Shown here piece after piece: positions 1 to 6,846 of a DNA stretch of 38,889 nucleotides; the first letter of the stretch is position 1, and each line of letters opens with the position of its first letter. The notes beneath the pieces were generated by a model that saw nothing but the letters and a program-made list of their open reading frames with translations, was not told the DNA's origin and did not search any database. Source of the DNA: a virus. The stretch is from the IMG/VR virus record IMGVR_UViG_3300032284_001223, positions 1 through 38,889 of that record; one strand, written 5' to 3'. Made by a program: the position numbers and the translations under genes.

Positions 1-438
1 ATGTTTGGAACCAGTGGTAACTCTGGTTATAGAATATATGCATCTGGTAGCATTTATGCGAGCGGCAACGTGTTCGCGGCTTCTGACCGTAGAATCAAGA
101 AAAATATTGTAACAATTGATAACGCATTAAATAAAGTGCTGAGATTGAGAGGTGTTTATTACGAAAAGATTAAGGATATCGATGCAGAGAATCCTCAACT
201 TCGTGTAAATCCTAGACAATTAGGAATGATTGCGCAAGAAGTCGATGAAGTTGTACCAGAACTAGTAACATATGACAGTACAACTGACGAGTTTGGTCTG
301 AATTATGCACCAACTGTGGGTCTACTAGTTGAAGCAATTAAAGAACAAAACGCAACGATTGTAAAACAACAATCAGAAATTGACCAATTAAAAGAATTAG
401 TGGAGAAATTACTAAATGGCGCTACAAAAAACAATTGA
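1..438 (+). CDS. Tail fibre C-terminus with S74 intramolecular chaperone domain (5' partial)
   Basis: This is the C-terminal end of a tail fibre or spike. Residues about 27-145 match the peptidase S74 / endosialidase chaperone domain: the SDRRIKKNI signature at 28-36, then GMIAQEVDEVVPE at about 74-86, then a C-terminal coiled coil. In this family the domain trimerises the fibre and is cut off just before the conserved Ser of SDRR (here Ser28); that cleavage is inferred. The ATG at base 1 is probably an internal Met, because a free-standing S74 domain with a short Gly/Ser-rich lead-in (GNSGYRIYASGSIYASG) is what the end of a longer fibre looks like. The next gene overlaps its 3' end by 23 nt. 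Confidence 0.85.
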   Translation: MFGTSGNSGYRIYASGSIYASGNVFAASDRRIKKNIVTIDNALNKVLRLRGVYYEKIKDIDAENPQLRVNPRQLGMIAQEVDEVVPELVTYDSTTDEFGLNYAPTVGLLVEAIKEQNATIVKQQSEIDQLKELVEKLLNGATKNN

Positions 439-781
439 AGTAATGGGTATTAGATACACGGCCGAAACCAAACGAGATCTAGGGCATCCTATGGACGAGC
501 CACATGCGTTATGGGTCGATACTATGATGATCATTGACGACCCTGAAGATCCAAATAATCCACATTTTCCTGTAAAAAATACCAACATGTATAGATTATA
601 CCAAGACTCTGATATAAGCGGAGAACCACAAATAGTACAGGATATTTGGAATGTGGTTTTTGTAAAAAACGCTATGACTTCAGATGTAAGCATTCCTAAA
701 ATAGGACCAGATGCTACTTTTTATAATAGACCAGTAACAACATCTACAAATACTGTAACCAACGTCACCCCCGGCGCATAA
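416..781 (+). CDS. Hypothetical protein, 121 aa, likely virion-associated
   Basis: I do not recognise a named family. The ATG lies inside the end of the fibre gene, behind a GGAGAA ribosome binding site, so translation is probably coupled to the fibre. The protein is acidic in the middle (DDPEDPNN) and has a Thr/Asn/Val-rich tail. No membrane segment or signal peptide is visible. Its place between a fibre and a set of small late genes suggests a virion or fibre-accessory role, but that rests on position alone. Confidence 0.7.
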   Translation: MALQKTIEVMGIRYTAETKRDLGHPMDEPHALWVDTMMIIDDPEDPNNPHFPVKNTNMYRLYQDSDISGEPQIVQDIWNVVFVKNAMTSDVSIPKIGPDATFYNRPVTTSTNTVTNVTPGA

Positions 782-784
782 ATA
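778..784 (+). promoter_or_regulatory. Putative late promoter ATAAATA
   Basis: ATAAATA matches the T4-type late promoter core. It overlaps the stop region of the previous gene and precedes the ATG at 815 by 30 nt, leaving room for a leader with the AGGAG site at about 804. Confidence 0.5.
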
Positions 785-814
785 ACAATCTAAGCTAAAT
801 TTTAGGAGAAAATT

Positions 815-1252
815 ATGGCAAATTTAACAACATCATCGGCTATTGTCACATATACTGATGGTTCAACATCAACTTTATCATTTTCGTGGACTGTTGATAG
901 TGTAAAAGTAAAAAACGAAGGTACTTTTACTAACGCAATTATTCAAACTTATTGGTCTGTGTCTGGCACAGATGGACATAATAACACAGGAACATTTAAA
1001 GGAGCAACTCCTTTTACTACAAAAGGAATGACAACTCCGTTTGTACAGTTTTCAGATCTACAAGAATTAGACGTGTTAGGTTGGATCCAGGCACAGGTAG
1101 TTGGTCAATACGCAGATCACGTATATGAAAAAATTGTTGATCAGTTAGATGCTAAAGTTATTGTAGTTTCTGAACCAAATCTACCATGGGCACCACCTTC
1201 TACTAGCACATTTGTTTCACCTCCAATAGACGGCGGAGTTGGGCCACAATAA
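815..1252 (+). CDS. Small virion-type protein, 145 aa, paralogue of the 1567 gene
   Basis: The function is unknown. The central part (residues about 85-120) reads FVQFSDLQELDVLGWI, then an amphipathic helix, and lines up with FTPFEQLTQPQVEDWV of the protein at 1567-1890. Both end in a short Pro-rich tail containing PW. This fold is common as a small gene near fibre and baseplate genes of marine T4-like phages. The N-terminal half is beta-rich and Thr/Ser-rich (TYTDGSTSTLSFSW). It has a strong Shine-Dalgarno (TAGGAGAAAATT-ATG) and its own late promoter, which fits a structural protein made late. Confidence 0.75.
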   Translation: MANLTTSSAIVTYTDGSTSTLSFSWTVDSVKVKNEGTFTNAIIQTYWSVSGTDGHNNTGTFKGATPFTTKGMTTPFVQFSDLQELDVLGWIQAQVVGQYADHVYEKIVDQLDAKVIVVSEPNLPWAPPSTSTFVSPPIDGGVGPQ

Positions 1253-1260
1253 TAGATCAC

Positions 1261-1296
1261 AAAGGTTAATAGAGATAAATTAGTATATTAACCTTT
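1261..1296 (+). terminator. AT-rich hairpin, possible weak terminator
   Basis: AAAGGTTAATA (1261-1271) pairs perfectly with TATTAACCTTT (1286-1296) around a 14-nt loop, followed by only one more T. The stem is AT-rich and the U-tract is short, so it may be a weak terminator or an mRNA-end hairpin between the genes at 815 and 1310. Confidence 0.4.
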
Positions 1297-1309
1297 TACG
1301 GAGATTTAA

Positions 1310-1564
1310 ATGACACAAAACGGACAACCACAACCAGGACCAGCAATAGATCCAGCACAAGACATTGATGTTAATCTTACTATAAAAATAAGTCAGGTTA
1401 ATATGATTATTGCAGGGTTAGATGAATTACCACACAAGTTTAGTAGACCTGTTATCGATGCTATTCATCAACAAGTTATGCCACAGGTTCAAGCGGCACA
1501 ACAAAACGGTGGAAATAACGGACTTACCGGTGATTTAGCCGGCAAAGCTAGAGTTGTTCAATAA
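1310..1564 (+). CDS. Small conserved phage protein, 84 aa
   Basis: The function is unknown. The core (residues about 18-62) has the pattern DVNLTIKISQVNMIIAGLDELP followed by a helix ending in HQQVMPQVQAA, which resembles a family of very small proteins next to fibre genes in marine myoviruses. The N-terminus is Pro/Gln-rich and the tail is Gly/Asn-rich, both probably disordered. It has a clear Shine-Dalgarno (CGGAG, 6 nt before ATG). The gene at 1567 follows after 2 nt, so the two are likely co-translated. Confidence 0.7.
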   Translation: MTQNGQPQPGPAIDPAQDIDVNLTIKISQVNMIIAGLDELPHKFSRPVIDAIHQQVMPQVQAAQQNGGNNGLTGDLAGKARVVQ

Positions 1565-1566
1565 AA

Positions 1567-1890
1567 ATGCATATTGTATACGTCTGGGAATTCCTCAAAT
1601 TTAATGTCTATAATTCAACAAATTCTTTAGAAAATGTTGTTTATAGCATTGAATGGTGTTTATCTGCTTCTGATGAAGCAGGACATGGAGCTCAGACATA
1701 CGGTACTACATTTTTTGACACTCCAGATCCGTTAACATTTACTCCATTTGAGCAATTAACCCAGCCTCAGGTTGAAGACTGGGTTATTTCTGCGCTAGGC
1801 GATCAACTAGCAGAATATCAACAAATACTTCAAAATAATATTCAGGCTCAAATGCAGCCTGTAACATCCACTTTAACTAAACCTTGGTAA
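1567..1890 (+). CDS. Small virion-type protein, 107 aa, paralogue of the 815 gene
   Basis: Same family as the 815-1252 product: an N-terminal beta region, a central TFTPFEQLTQPQVEDWV segment at about 58-76, a helix (LAEYQQILQNNIQAQ) and a C-terminal KPW. It starts 2 nt after the stop of the 84-aa gene with no Shine-Dalgarno of its own, so it probably depends on translational coupling. It converges on the Nudix gene, whose stop codon abuts its own. The function is unknown; a fibre or baseplate accessory role is inferred from position. Confidence 0.7.
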   Translation: MHIVYVWEFLKFNVYNSTNSLENVVYSIEWCLSASDEAGHGAQTYGTTFFDTPDPLTFTPFEQLTQPQVEDWVISALGDQLAEYQQILQNNIQAQMQPVTSTLTKPW

Positions 1891-2331
1891 TTAATAGATA
1901 ATTTCTAACAATAACTCTATTTTGTTTTTGTTAGTTTTATTAGACAAGCTTCTTTTAACGCCTTGGTGCAACGGTTTAGGCCATTGATTTAAATTACACC
2001 AAGCATATCCTACATGTTCTTCATTTAATTTTGGAATAAATTCACTGTCTACAACCAAGACATAGGTATGAAAACAAAATTTTTGATCTTCGCTGGTAAA
2101 CAATTCTAAAGGAATTGCTTTTTTAATCAGCGGCGTCTGTCCTACTTCTTCTTTAATTTCTCTTTCAAGAGCCTGATAGACCGTGCTATCTTCGGGTTCT
2201 TTTTTCCCGCCAACTATACCCCAAGTTCCAGCAGTTTTTCCCTGGTCTCGCAACAAGAATAAAAATCTATGGGTGTCTCTAGCAACAAATAATCCACCAC
2301 TACATTCAATTTCTACATTATCATTTATCAT
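1891..2331 (-). CDS. Nudix hydrolase
   Basis: Nudix enzymes cleave nucleoside diphosphates linked to another group. A Nudix box is visible at about residues 40-64 of the 146-aa product: GTWGIVGGKKEPEDS, then eight residues, then REIKEEVG. Against the GX5EX7REUXEEXGU consensus the first acidic residue is Asp and the spacer is one residue longer, while the REIKEE metal-binding core is intact. I place the start at 2331 because ATG overlaps the gp15 stop as ATGA; a TTG at 2346 is less likely. Substrate cannot be told; roles for phage Nudix proteins include nucleotide pool cleaning and decapping. Confidence 0.8.
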   Translation of the reverse strand: MINDNVEIECSGGLFVARDTHRFLFLLRDQGKTAGTWGIVGGKKEPEDSTVYQALEREIKEEVGQTPLIKKAIPLELFTSEDQKFCFHTYVLVVDSEFIPKLNEEHVGYAWCNLNQWPKPLHQGVKRSLSNKTNKNKIELLLEIIY

Positions 2332-3746
2332 AAAACTAATCGCCAATTACCTGCTTCATACAAACCTTCATAACTTTTACTCCAGTTTTCTCCATCCCAT
2401 TTATACTGTATGCCTGTATATAAATTAGTTATATAGGTAACCGTCTCAGTTACTAGAGAATTGAAAATCACGTTCCATTTACTACCATCCCATTGAATGA
2501 TATCGTTAGCATGTGCTACTAAGTACGTTCCGTTATGATTTTTCCAGGCGCTGGCCGCTGTGTAATTTGCCAATGCATAGGCCAAATCTGGATCATTGTC
2601 TGGGTTAGTATTAATATCCTCTAATATTAGGTATCTTGTATCTAATGCAGGAGTCCCTGGATCGTATGTTGTAGGATTTATAATTGCATCAACATTTCCC
2701 CTTGAATAAGAATTAGTTAGATCAGAAATAGGCGTATTATTCATTGTATCGCCATCGAAGTTAATAATCATTTCTGCTTCATCGGTGGGGTTGATGCTGA
2801 TAAATCCAGCAATTTCATCACCGTCGGGTTTTCCTAATCTAATCTGACTTAACCCTGATCTAAATTGCCCCGGATAAAGGTTAGTAAGAATATCCCACAC
2901 TATTCTATTTCCACCGGGTGTCGGTAATTGTACGTATTCATTACCTGATAATGTATCGGTTTGTCGAACTAGTCTTGCTGTATTGTTTAATATTAGTACG
3001 CTGTAATTTCCCGGAGTGACATATACGGTAGATGCAAGTGTTGACCATGATGTTGCATCTGCGGCAATAGCACCGGTAGTTTCATCAAAAATATTAGAAA
3101 TAATTTTTGTAATGATACCTAATTTTTTAACTTTTACAGGAGTACTAATCCAGGCAGGGCATAAAAAACTAATTGATGCAATGTCAATGTCGCTTTCTGT
3201 TCCCTGAGGAACTTGTCTGCTTGACCAAGTAATGCCAGTTTGTTCTAAATAGCTGATGCTTGTCCAGTCAATATAATTATTAGTTGTTTGAATTTCCATA
3301 GCCGGATTAAACAATACTAAAATCTGTTCAAGTATCTGTAATTTTTGTTCTGTATTAGTTGTCCAAATATCTGCCGCAAACGTGATATTATATGGAGTAG
3401 GCATCATACGTTCTACAGTATAATTTGCTCCTTGCATATTAAGATATTCGTTACCGTTAGAATCATACGCACGTTCTCGAATGTTTACCGCAGAAACATT
3501 AGTAGGATCTTGAACACGATCTCTAGCATATTCAAAATTTTTAATATAGCAAGCAATGAATGGCGCACTATTGACTACATTTTCGCTATTCTTTTTCATT
3601 ATTTGAGATACTTGTCTACTCATATCCCCGTAACGAACAGGGATTTGCACAAGTTTTCCTGTACCATCCTGATAGCTAAAATTACTCATTAGCCGCATAA
3701 ATTGTGTTAGGTAACGTCTTAGTTGCCCATCATAAAAAAATTCCAT
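2328..3746 (-). CDS. 15: Proximal tail sheath stabilisation/completion protein (T4 gp15-like), extended
   Basis: gp15 forms the ring ending the tail tube and sheath and joins the tail to the neck. Residues 1-205 resemble T4 gp15: FFYDGQLRRYLTQFMRLMSNF at the start, IPVRYGDMSRQ, then RMMPTPYNITFAADIWT and IVEQIL-like LQILEQILVLFNP, ending near CPAWISTPV. At 472 aa it is about 200 residues longer than T4 gp15 (272). The extra C-terminus ends with two DG-x-x-W units (WDGSKWN near 419-425 and WDGENWS near 450-456), a module also seen in the gp14 and gp18 homologues here. It overlaps the gp14 stop by 1 nt (TAATG) and the Nudix gene by 4 nt (ATGA), forming one operon. Confidence 0.85.
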   Translation of the reverse strand: MEFFYDGQLRRYLTQFMRLMSNFSYQDGTGKLVQIPVRYGDMSRQVSQIMKKNSENVVNSAPFIACYIKNFEYARDRVQDPTNVSAVNIRERAYDSNGNEYLNMQGANYTVERMMPTPYNITFAADIWTTNTEQKLQILEQILVLFNPAMEIQTTNNYIDWTSISYLEQTGITWSSRQVPQGTESDIDIASISFLCPAWISTPVKVKKLGIITKIISNIFDETTGAIAADATSWSTLASTVYVTPGNYSVLILNNTARLVRQTDTLSGNEYVQLPTPGGNRIVWDILTNLYPGQFRSGLSQIRLGKPDGDEIAGFISINPTDEAEMIINFDGDTMNNTPISDLTNSYSRGNVDAIINPTTYDPGTPALDTRYLILEDINTNPDNDPDLAYALANYTAASAWKNHNGTYLVAHANDIIQWDGSKWNVIFNSLVTETVTYITNLYTGIQYKWDGENWSKSYEGLYEAGNWRLVL

Positions 3747-4969
3747 TAGTTATCCGCCTGTGGTTTTAGTGCCTTACTTAGACTTTGACGTTCTTTGACT
3801 ACTTTACCTGCAATAGTAGAAGTAGTGTTATTATTGATAAAGCCTGTTTTTTGTGTTTGACGTACAGTTTTAAGATCTTGTATTTGTGTAGGATCTTGAC
3901 TGTCAAATGTAGTAGCTGTCGAACTATAGCTGTTGCTCAATGTCATACGTATGTTGTCTTCGTACTTAACCCAAGTAGAGCCATCGTATCTAAATAAACG
4001 ATTTGGTAAAAAATCGGTTCTTAAATGAAATTGTCCTTGTACAGGATTTATAGGAAATTGTATACCATGTGTATATGGCGCACCGTTAGGTGGTATTCCG
4101 CTAGACGACAAATAAAATGCCGCATATAAATCTTCAGTAGGAGATTTAAGCACAACACTGGCATCTAAATATTCTGTGCTAACATCAACATCAGTCATAC
4201 TTGCGTCTTCTCTATCAACTGTTCCGTCTGATTTTTGAGGAATAACAAACATCTGAGAAGTATCAAATCCACTTAACGGAGCATCTAATTCTGCCTGCGC
4301 AATCACAGCATTGTTTGTTTCGATACTTTGGTTATATGTTGATAATAAATCACGTAAGGTACTTCCATCATCTGCACCAGATGATTGATCAAATATTTGA
4401 CTGTATTCTTGACTATCAACAATAGGCTGACACTTAGCACGTAATAAATGTGGATACCAAGTTTGACTATAACCTGTCGCCGCACGAGCAACATCTGTTA
4501 CAACATAAAATCTTTTCAATGCTACGCTAGAATCATCTAATGCATACTCATCTTTTAAATGAGGTAATTCTAGAACATCTCCACTCATAATTTTGCGACC
4601 TAGTTTTTCTACACAATCACGAAGATGAAACGTGATCATAATATTATCGTTTTGTAAGAAAAAACCAAATTGTGTTAGATTAAAATCTATATCTTGCATG
4701 GTATATATTCCACGCATGCTATAGATATCTGGCTCGTAATTACGATCTCTATTTTCCATTAGTAATACATCTTGTATTCCTAATTCCGTAATAGGGTTTG
4801 TATTAACCGGAGTTGTAGGTGTAGCAGTTCCATTTTCTGGTGCAACAGGACCGGTGTATTTGTGTACAAAAATGTCTGTTCCACCAATCTGAAATTGCTG
4901 GCTAATGGCACGATCTATAAATTTAAAATCGTTACCTTTTTCTGGGCGATAAAGAGAAAGTCTTGGCAT
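3746..4969 (-). CDS. 14: Neck protein (T4 gp14-like head-closure protein)
   Basis: gp14 closes the DNA-filled head and forms the neck with gp13. The N-terminal half (about 1-195 of 407) has the family pattern: a segment QFGFFLQNDNIMITFHLRDC, KIMSGDVLELPHLKDEYAL, then a Tyr/Trp-rich stretch ending LLRAKCQPIVDSQEYSQI. The C-terminal half is longer than in T4 (256 aa in total there) and contains a module VQGQFHLRT..LFRYDGSTWVKYED at about 310-337. The ATG at 4969 is preferred to an upstream TTG at 5020, because a late promoter ATAAATA ends 7 nt before it. It is divergent from gp13. Confidence 0.8.
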   Translation of the reverse strand: MPRLSLYRPEKGNDFKFIDRAISQQFQIGGTDIFVHKYTGPVAPENGTATPTTPVNTNPITELGIQDVLLMENRDRNYEPDIYSMRGIYTMQDIDFNLTQFGFFLQNDNIMITFHLRDCVEKLGRKIMSGDVLELPHLKDEYALDDSSVALKRFYVVTDVARAATGYSQTWYPHLLRAKCQPIVDSQEYSQIFDQSSGADDGSTLRDLLSTYNQSIETNNAVIAQAELDAPLSGFDTSQMFVIPQKSDGTVDREDASMTDVDVSTEYLDASVVLKSPTEDLYAAFYLSSSGIPPNGAPYTHGIQFPINPVQGQFHLRTDFLPNRLFRYDGSTWVKYEDNIRMTLSNSYSSTATTFDSQDPTQIQDLKTVRQTQKTGFINNNTTSTIAGKVVKERQSLSKALKPQADN

Positions 4970-4976
4970 AGTAATG

Positions 4977-4983
4977 TATTTAT
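4977..4983 (-). promoter_or_regulatory. Late promoter ATAAATA for gene 14 operon
   Basis: ATAAATA on the minus strand ends 7 nt before the gp14 ATG. By T4 late-promoter spacing the transcript would start about 2 nt before the start codon. It lies back to back with the gp13 promoter at 4986-4992, 2 nt away. Confidence 0.65.
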
Positions 4984-4985
4984 GG

Positions 4986-4992
4986 CTAAATA
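4986..4992 (+). promoter_or_regulatory. Late promoter CTAAATA for gene 13, 5 nt from ATG
   Basis: CTAAATA is followed by TTGGT and then the gp13 ATG. The 5-nt gap is the distance expected between a T4-type late -10 element and the transcription start, so the message would be leaderless. Confidence 0.7.
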
Positions 4993-4997
4993 TTGGT

Positions 4998-5756
4998 ATG
5001 AACGATACTACTAACGCCAAACAAGATATAGTTACCTACATTAAAAACATGCTAGGTGACGGCATGATCGATATTGAATTAGAGCCAGCTAACTACGACA
5101 CAGCTATAGATCGTGCGCTACGACGATATCGTCAGCGCAGTTCTAATGCAGTAGAAGAAAGTTGGGGATTTTTTAATCTAGAATTGAATACCAACGAATA
5201 CACTTTAGCACCAGAAGTTATGCAGGTTAGGCAGGTATTCAGACGTAGTATTGGATCACGTTCAGGTGGTGGTGACGGCGGAAGTTTATTTGAACCATTC
5301 AATTTAGCATATACAAACACCTATTTGTTAAGTTCCAGTAATATGGGCGGATTAGCAACTTATTACGCTTTTGCAAGCTATCAAAAATTAGTTGGTAAAA
5401 TGTTTGGTAGTGAAATTAATTTTAGTTTTAATCCTGCTACTAAAAAATTAACCATTATGCAACGCCCGCAGAGCCAAGAAATTCTGTTGCTATGGATGTA
5501 TAATCACAAACCAGATTGGGTCTTATACGAAGATCCTTACGCAAGCATGTGGATTAGAGATCACGCATTAGGTAGTTGTAAAATCATGGTTGGCGAAGCC
5601 CGTGAAAAATTTCAAACTATTGCAAGTCCGCAAGGCGGTACAAGCCTAAATGGTACTGCGCTCAAAGCCGAAGGTCAAAAAATGTTAGATGACCTAGAAC
5701 TTGAATTAATTAATAATAAAGATAACCAACAACCGTTGACTTTTGTGATTGGATAA
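4998..5756 (+). CDS. 13: Neck protein (T4 gp13-like)
   Basis: gp13 forms the head-tail connector ring with gp14. The 252-aa product has the family's opening helix pattern (DIVTYIKNMLGDGMIDIEL, then YDTAIDRALRRYRQRSSNAVEESW), a beta region with YTLAPEVMQVRQVFRR, a Gly/Ser-rich loop, and the late segment ILLLWMYNHKPDWVLYEDPYA followed by a helical region with GEAREKFQ. I start at 4998, not at the earlier 4974 ATG, because the CTAAATA late promoter ends 5 nt before 4998 and family members begin just before this helix. No Shine-Dalgarno is present, which fits a leaderless message. Confidence 0.85.
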   Translation: MNDTTNAKQDIVTYIKNMLGDGMIDIELEPANYDTAIDRALRRYRQRSSNAVEESWGFFNLELNTNEYTLAPEVMQVRQVFRRSIGSRSGGGDGGSLFEPFNLAYTNTYLLSSSNMGGLATYYAFASYQKLVGKMFGSEINFSFNPATKKLTIMQRPQSQEILLLWMYNHKPDWVLYEDPYASMWIRDHALGSCKIMVGEAREKFQTIASPQGGTSLNGTALKAEGQKMLDDLELELINNKDNQQPLTFVIG

Positions 5757-5764
5757 TGTATAGT
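5736..5764 (+). promoter_or_regulatory. Early-type sigma70 promoter TTGACT-N17-TATAGT
   Basis: TTGACT at 5736-5741 and TATAGT at 5759-5764 have ideal 17-nt spacing. They overlap the end of gene 13 and precede the dNMP kinase ATG (5789), leaving an ~18-nt leader with its AGGAGA site. The same -10 (TATAGT) recurs at 20761 and 21621. Confidence 0.6.
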
Positions 5765-5788
5765 ATGGTATCGACTAGGAGAGATACT

Positions 5789-6481
5789 ATGATTATTGGA
5801 ATTTGCGGATTTATTGGGTCTGGTAAAGATACTATTGCCGATTACTTAACTAATTTCCATGGATTCCGCCGAGAAAGTTTTGCAAATAGTCTAAAAGATG
5901 CAGTCAGTATGGTGTTTGGTTGGGATCGCACTATGCTAGAAGGACGCACAAAACAAGCACGTGAATGGCGTGAGCAAGTAGACCCATGGTGGGCCAATAG
6001 ACTTAACATGCCTAATTTAACACCACGTTGGGTATTACAATATTGGGGTACTGAAGTCTGCCGTAAAGCATTTCATGACGATATTTGGATTGCTTCATTA
6101 GAAAATAAACTACGCAACAGCACCGATGATATTGTAATTTCAGATTGCCGTTTTCCAAATGAGATTAAATCAATCAAGGATGCAGGTGGAATTGTTATCC
6201 GTGTTAGGCGAGGTGAAGAGCCTGCCTGGTATAAAGATGCCGCAGATATGAATGCAGGTGATCATTCTATGAATTATGCGATGGCAAAAGATCGTATACG
6301 TAAGTTAGGTATTCATGCTAGTGAAACAGCATGGGTCGGTACCGAGTTTGATCATATCTTAGAAAATAACTCAAGTCTAGATGATTTGTATGCTCAGGTT
6401 AAAACATTGATTAAAAATCCGGAGTTAGATCCCCCTGACGCCAGCGACCTCCCTCTTTATGTAGGACTCGAGCGCAGTTAG
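5789..6481 (+). CDS. 1: Deoxynucleoside monophosphate kinase (T4 gp1-like)
   Basis: This kinase phosphorylates dNMPs to dNDPs to feed phage DNA synthesis. The P-loop GFIGSGKDT sits at residues 7-15 of the 230-aa product. Further T4 gp1-like features are FANSLKDAVSMVFGWDR, a substrate-binding segment ending RWVLQYWGTEVCRKAF, and IVISDCRFPNEIKSIKDAGG. The ATG at 5789 follows TAGGAGAG by 7 nt; the earlier in-frame ATGs at 5756 and 5765 lack a good site and would add residues ahead of the P-loop strand. Its last 71 nt overlap the convergent HNH-like gene. Confidence 0.9.
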   Translation: MIIGICGFIGSGKDTIADYLTNFHGFRRESFANSLKDAVSMVFGWDRTMLEGRTKQAREWREQVDPWWANRLNMPNLTPRWVLQYWGTEVCRKAFHDDIWIASLENKLRNSTDDIVISDCRFPNEIKSIKDAGGIVIRVRRGEEPAWYKDAADMNAGDHSMNYAMAKDRIRKLGIHASETAWVGTEFDHILENNSSLDDLYAQVKTLIKNPELDPPDASDLPLYVGLERS

Positions 6482-6746
6482 CACATATTGTTTTAAGATT
6501 TGTAATGTGATTATTGTTTAAATTTCCATCAACGTAAAACACATTAAAAATTTCTGTGTGCTTGGATTTAAATCCGCACTTGTCACACATGTCTTTCTTT
6601 TTATAGCCTGCTAGTTTCCATAGTGGGCGACTTTCTTCTAGCCCCCTAGCACAATGATCGCACAAAGACCTATAATAGGTCTTTCCTTCTTTGTGATAGT
6701 TAATAGCAACCGGACGTTCTTTACATTTTTTACAAGTCTTCCTCAT
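6411..6746 (-). CDS. Zinc-ribbon protein with a degenerate HNH motif
   Basis: The 111-aa product has four CxxC pairs (Cys5/8, 29/32, 54/57, 88/91), enough for two zinc sites. The C-terminal half follows an HNH layout (VFYVDGNLNNNHITNLKTIC), but the usual HH before the Asp is Phe-Tyr, so the catalytic His appears lost. It may bind nucleic acid without cutting it. A Shine-Dalgarno (AAGGGCAG) precedes the ATG, and a TTAAATA late motif lies 29 nt further up. It runs opposite to the dNMP kinase and overlaps its 3' end by 71 nt. Similar small proteins occur in marine T4-like phages, without known function. Confidence 0.7.
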   Translation of the reverse strand: MRKTCKKCKERPVAINYHKEGKTYYRSLCDHCARGLEESRPLWKLAGYKKKDMCDKCGFKSKHTEIFNVFYVDGNLNNNHITNLKTICANCARVLHKEGGRWRQGDLTPDF

Positions 6747-6775
6747 ATCTGCCCTTTTTGGTTCCCTTTTTGATG

Positions 6776-6782
6776 TATTTAA
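6776..6782 (-). promoter_or_regulatory. Putative late promoter TTAAATA (minus)
   Basis: TTAAATA on the minus strand, with an expected start near 6770 and a ~24-nt leader carrying AAGGGCAG before the HNH-like ATG at 6746. A single weak motif in AT-rich DNA. Confidence 0.35.
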
Positions 6783-6806
6783 CAGGGTAAAAAATGTCCA
6801 ACGGAA

Positions 6807-6813
6807 CTAAATA
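6807..6813 (+). promoter_or_regulatory. Late promoter CTAAATA for the tail sheath gene
   Basis: CTAAATA lies 33 nt before the sheath ATG at 6847. The leader contains GGGAG 8 nt before the start, so this highly expressed gene keeps a conventional ribosome binding site. Confidence 0.6.
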
Positions 6814-6846
6814 TAACAAAGAAATCCATTTATGGGAGATTAACAA

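Noticed and set aside
412-693. Minus-strand ORF opposite the 121-aa gene
   Set aside because: Cys/Ile/Ser-rich with no family pattern, fully antisense to a coupled plus-strand gene with a good ribosome binding site.
2183-3692. Plus-strand ORFs (2183-2428, 3016-3207, 3345-3692) opposite the Nudix and gp15 genes
   Set aside because: They are antisense to well-supported genes, lack ribosome binding sites and have compositions typical of reversed coding DNA.
5760-5790. ATAGTAT/ATACTAT hairpin around the dNMP kinase ribosome binding site
   Set aside because: Seven AT-rich base pairs with a 17-nt loop; too weak to claim regulation without structure data.
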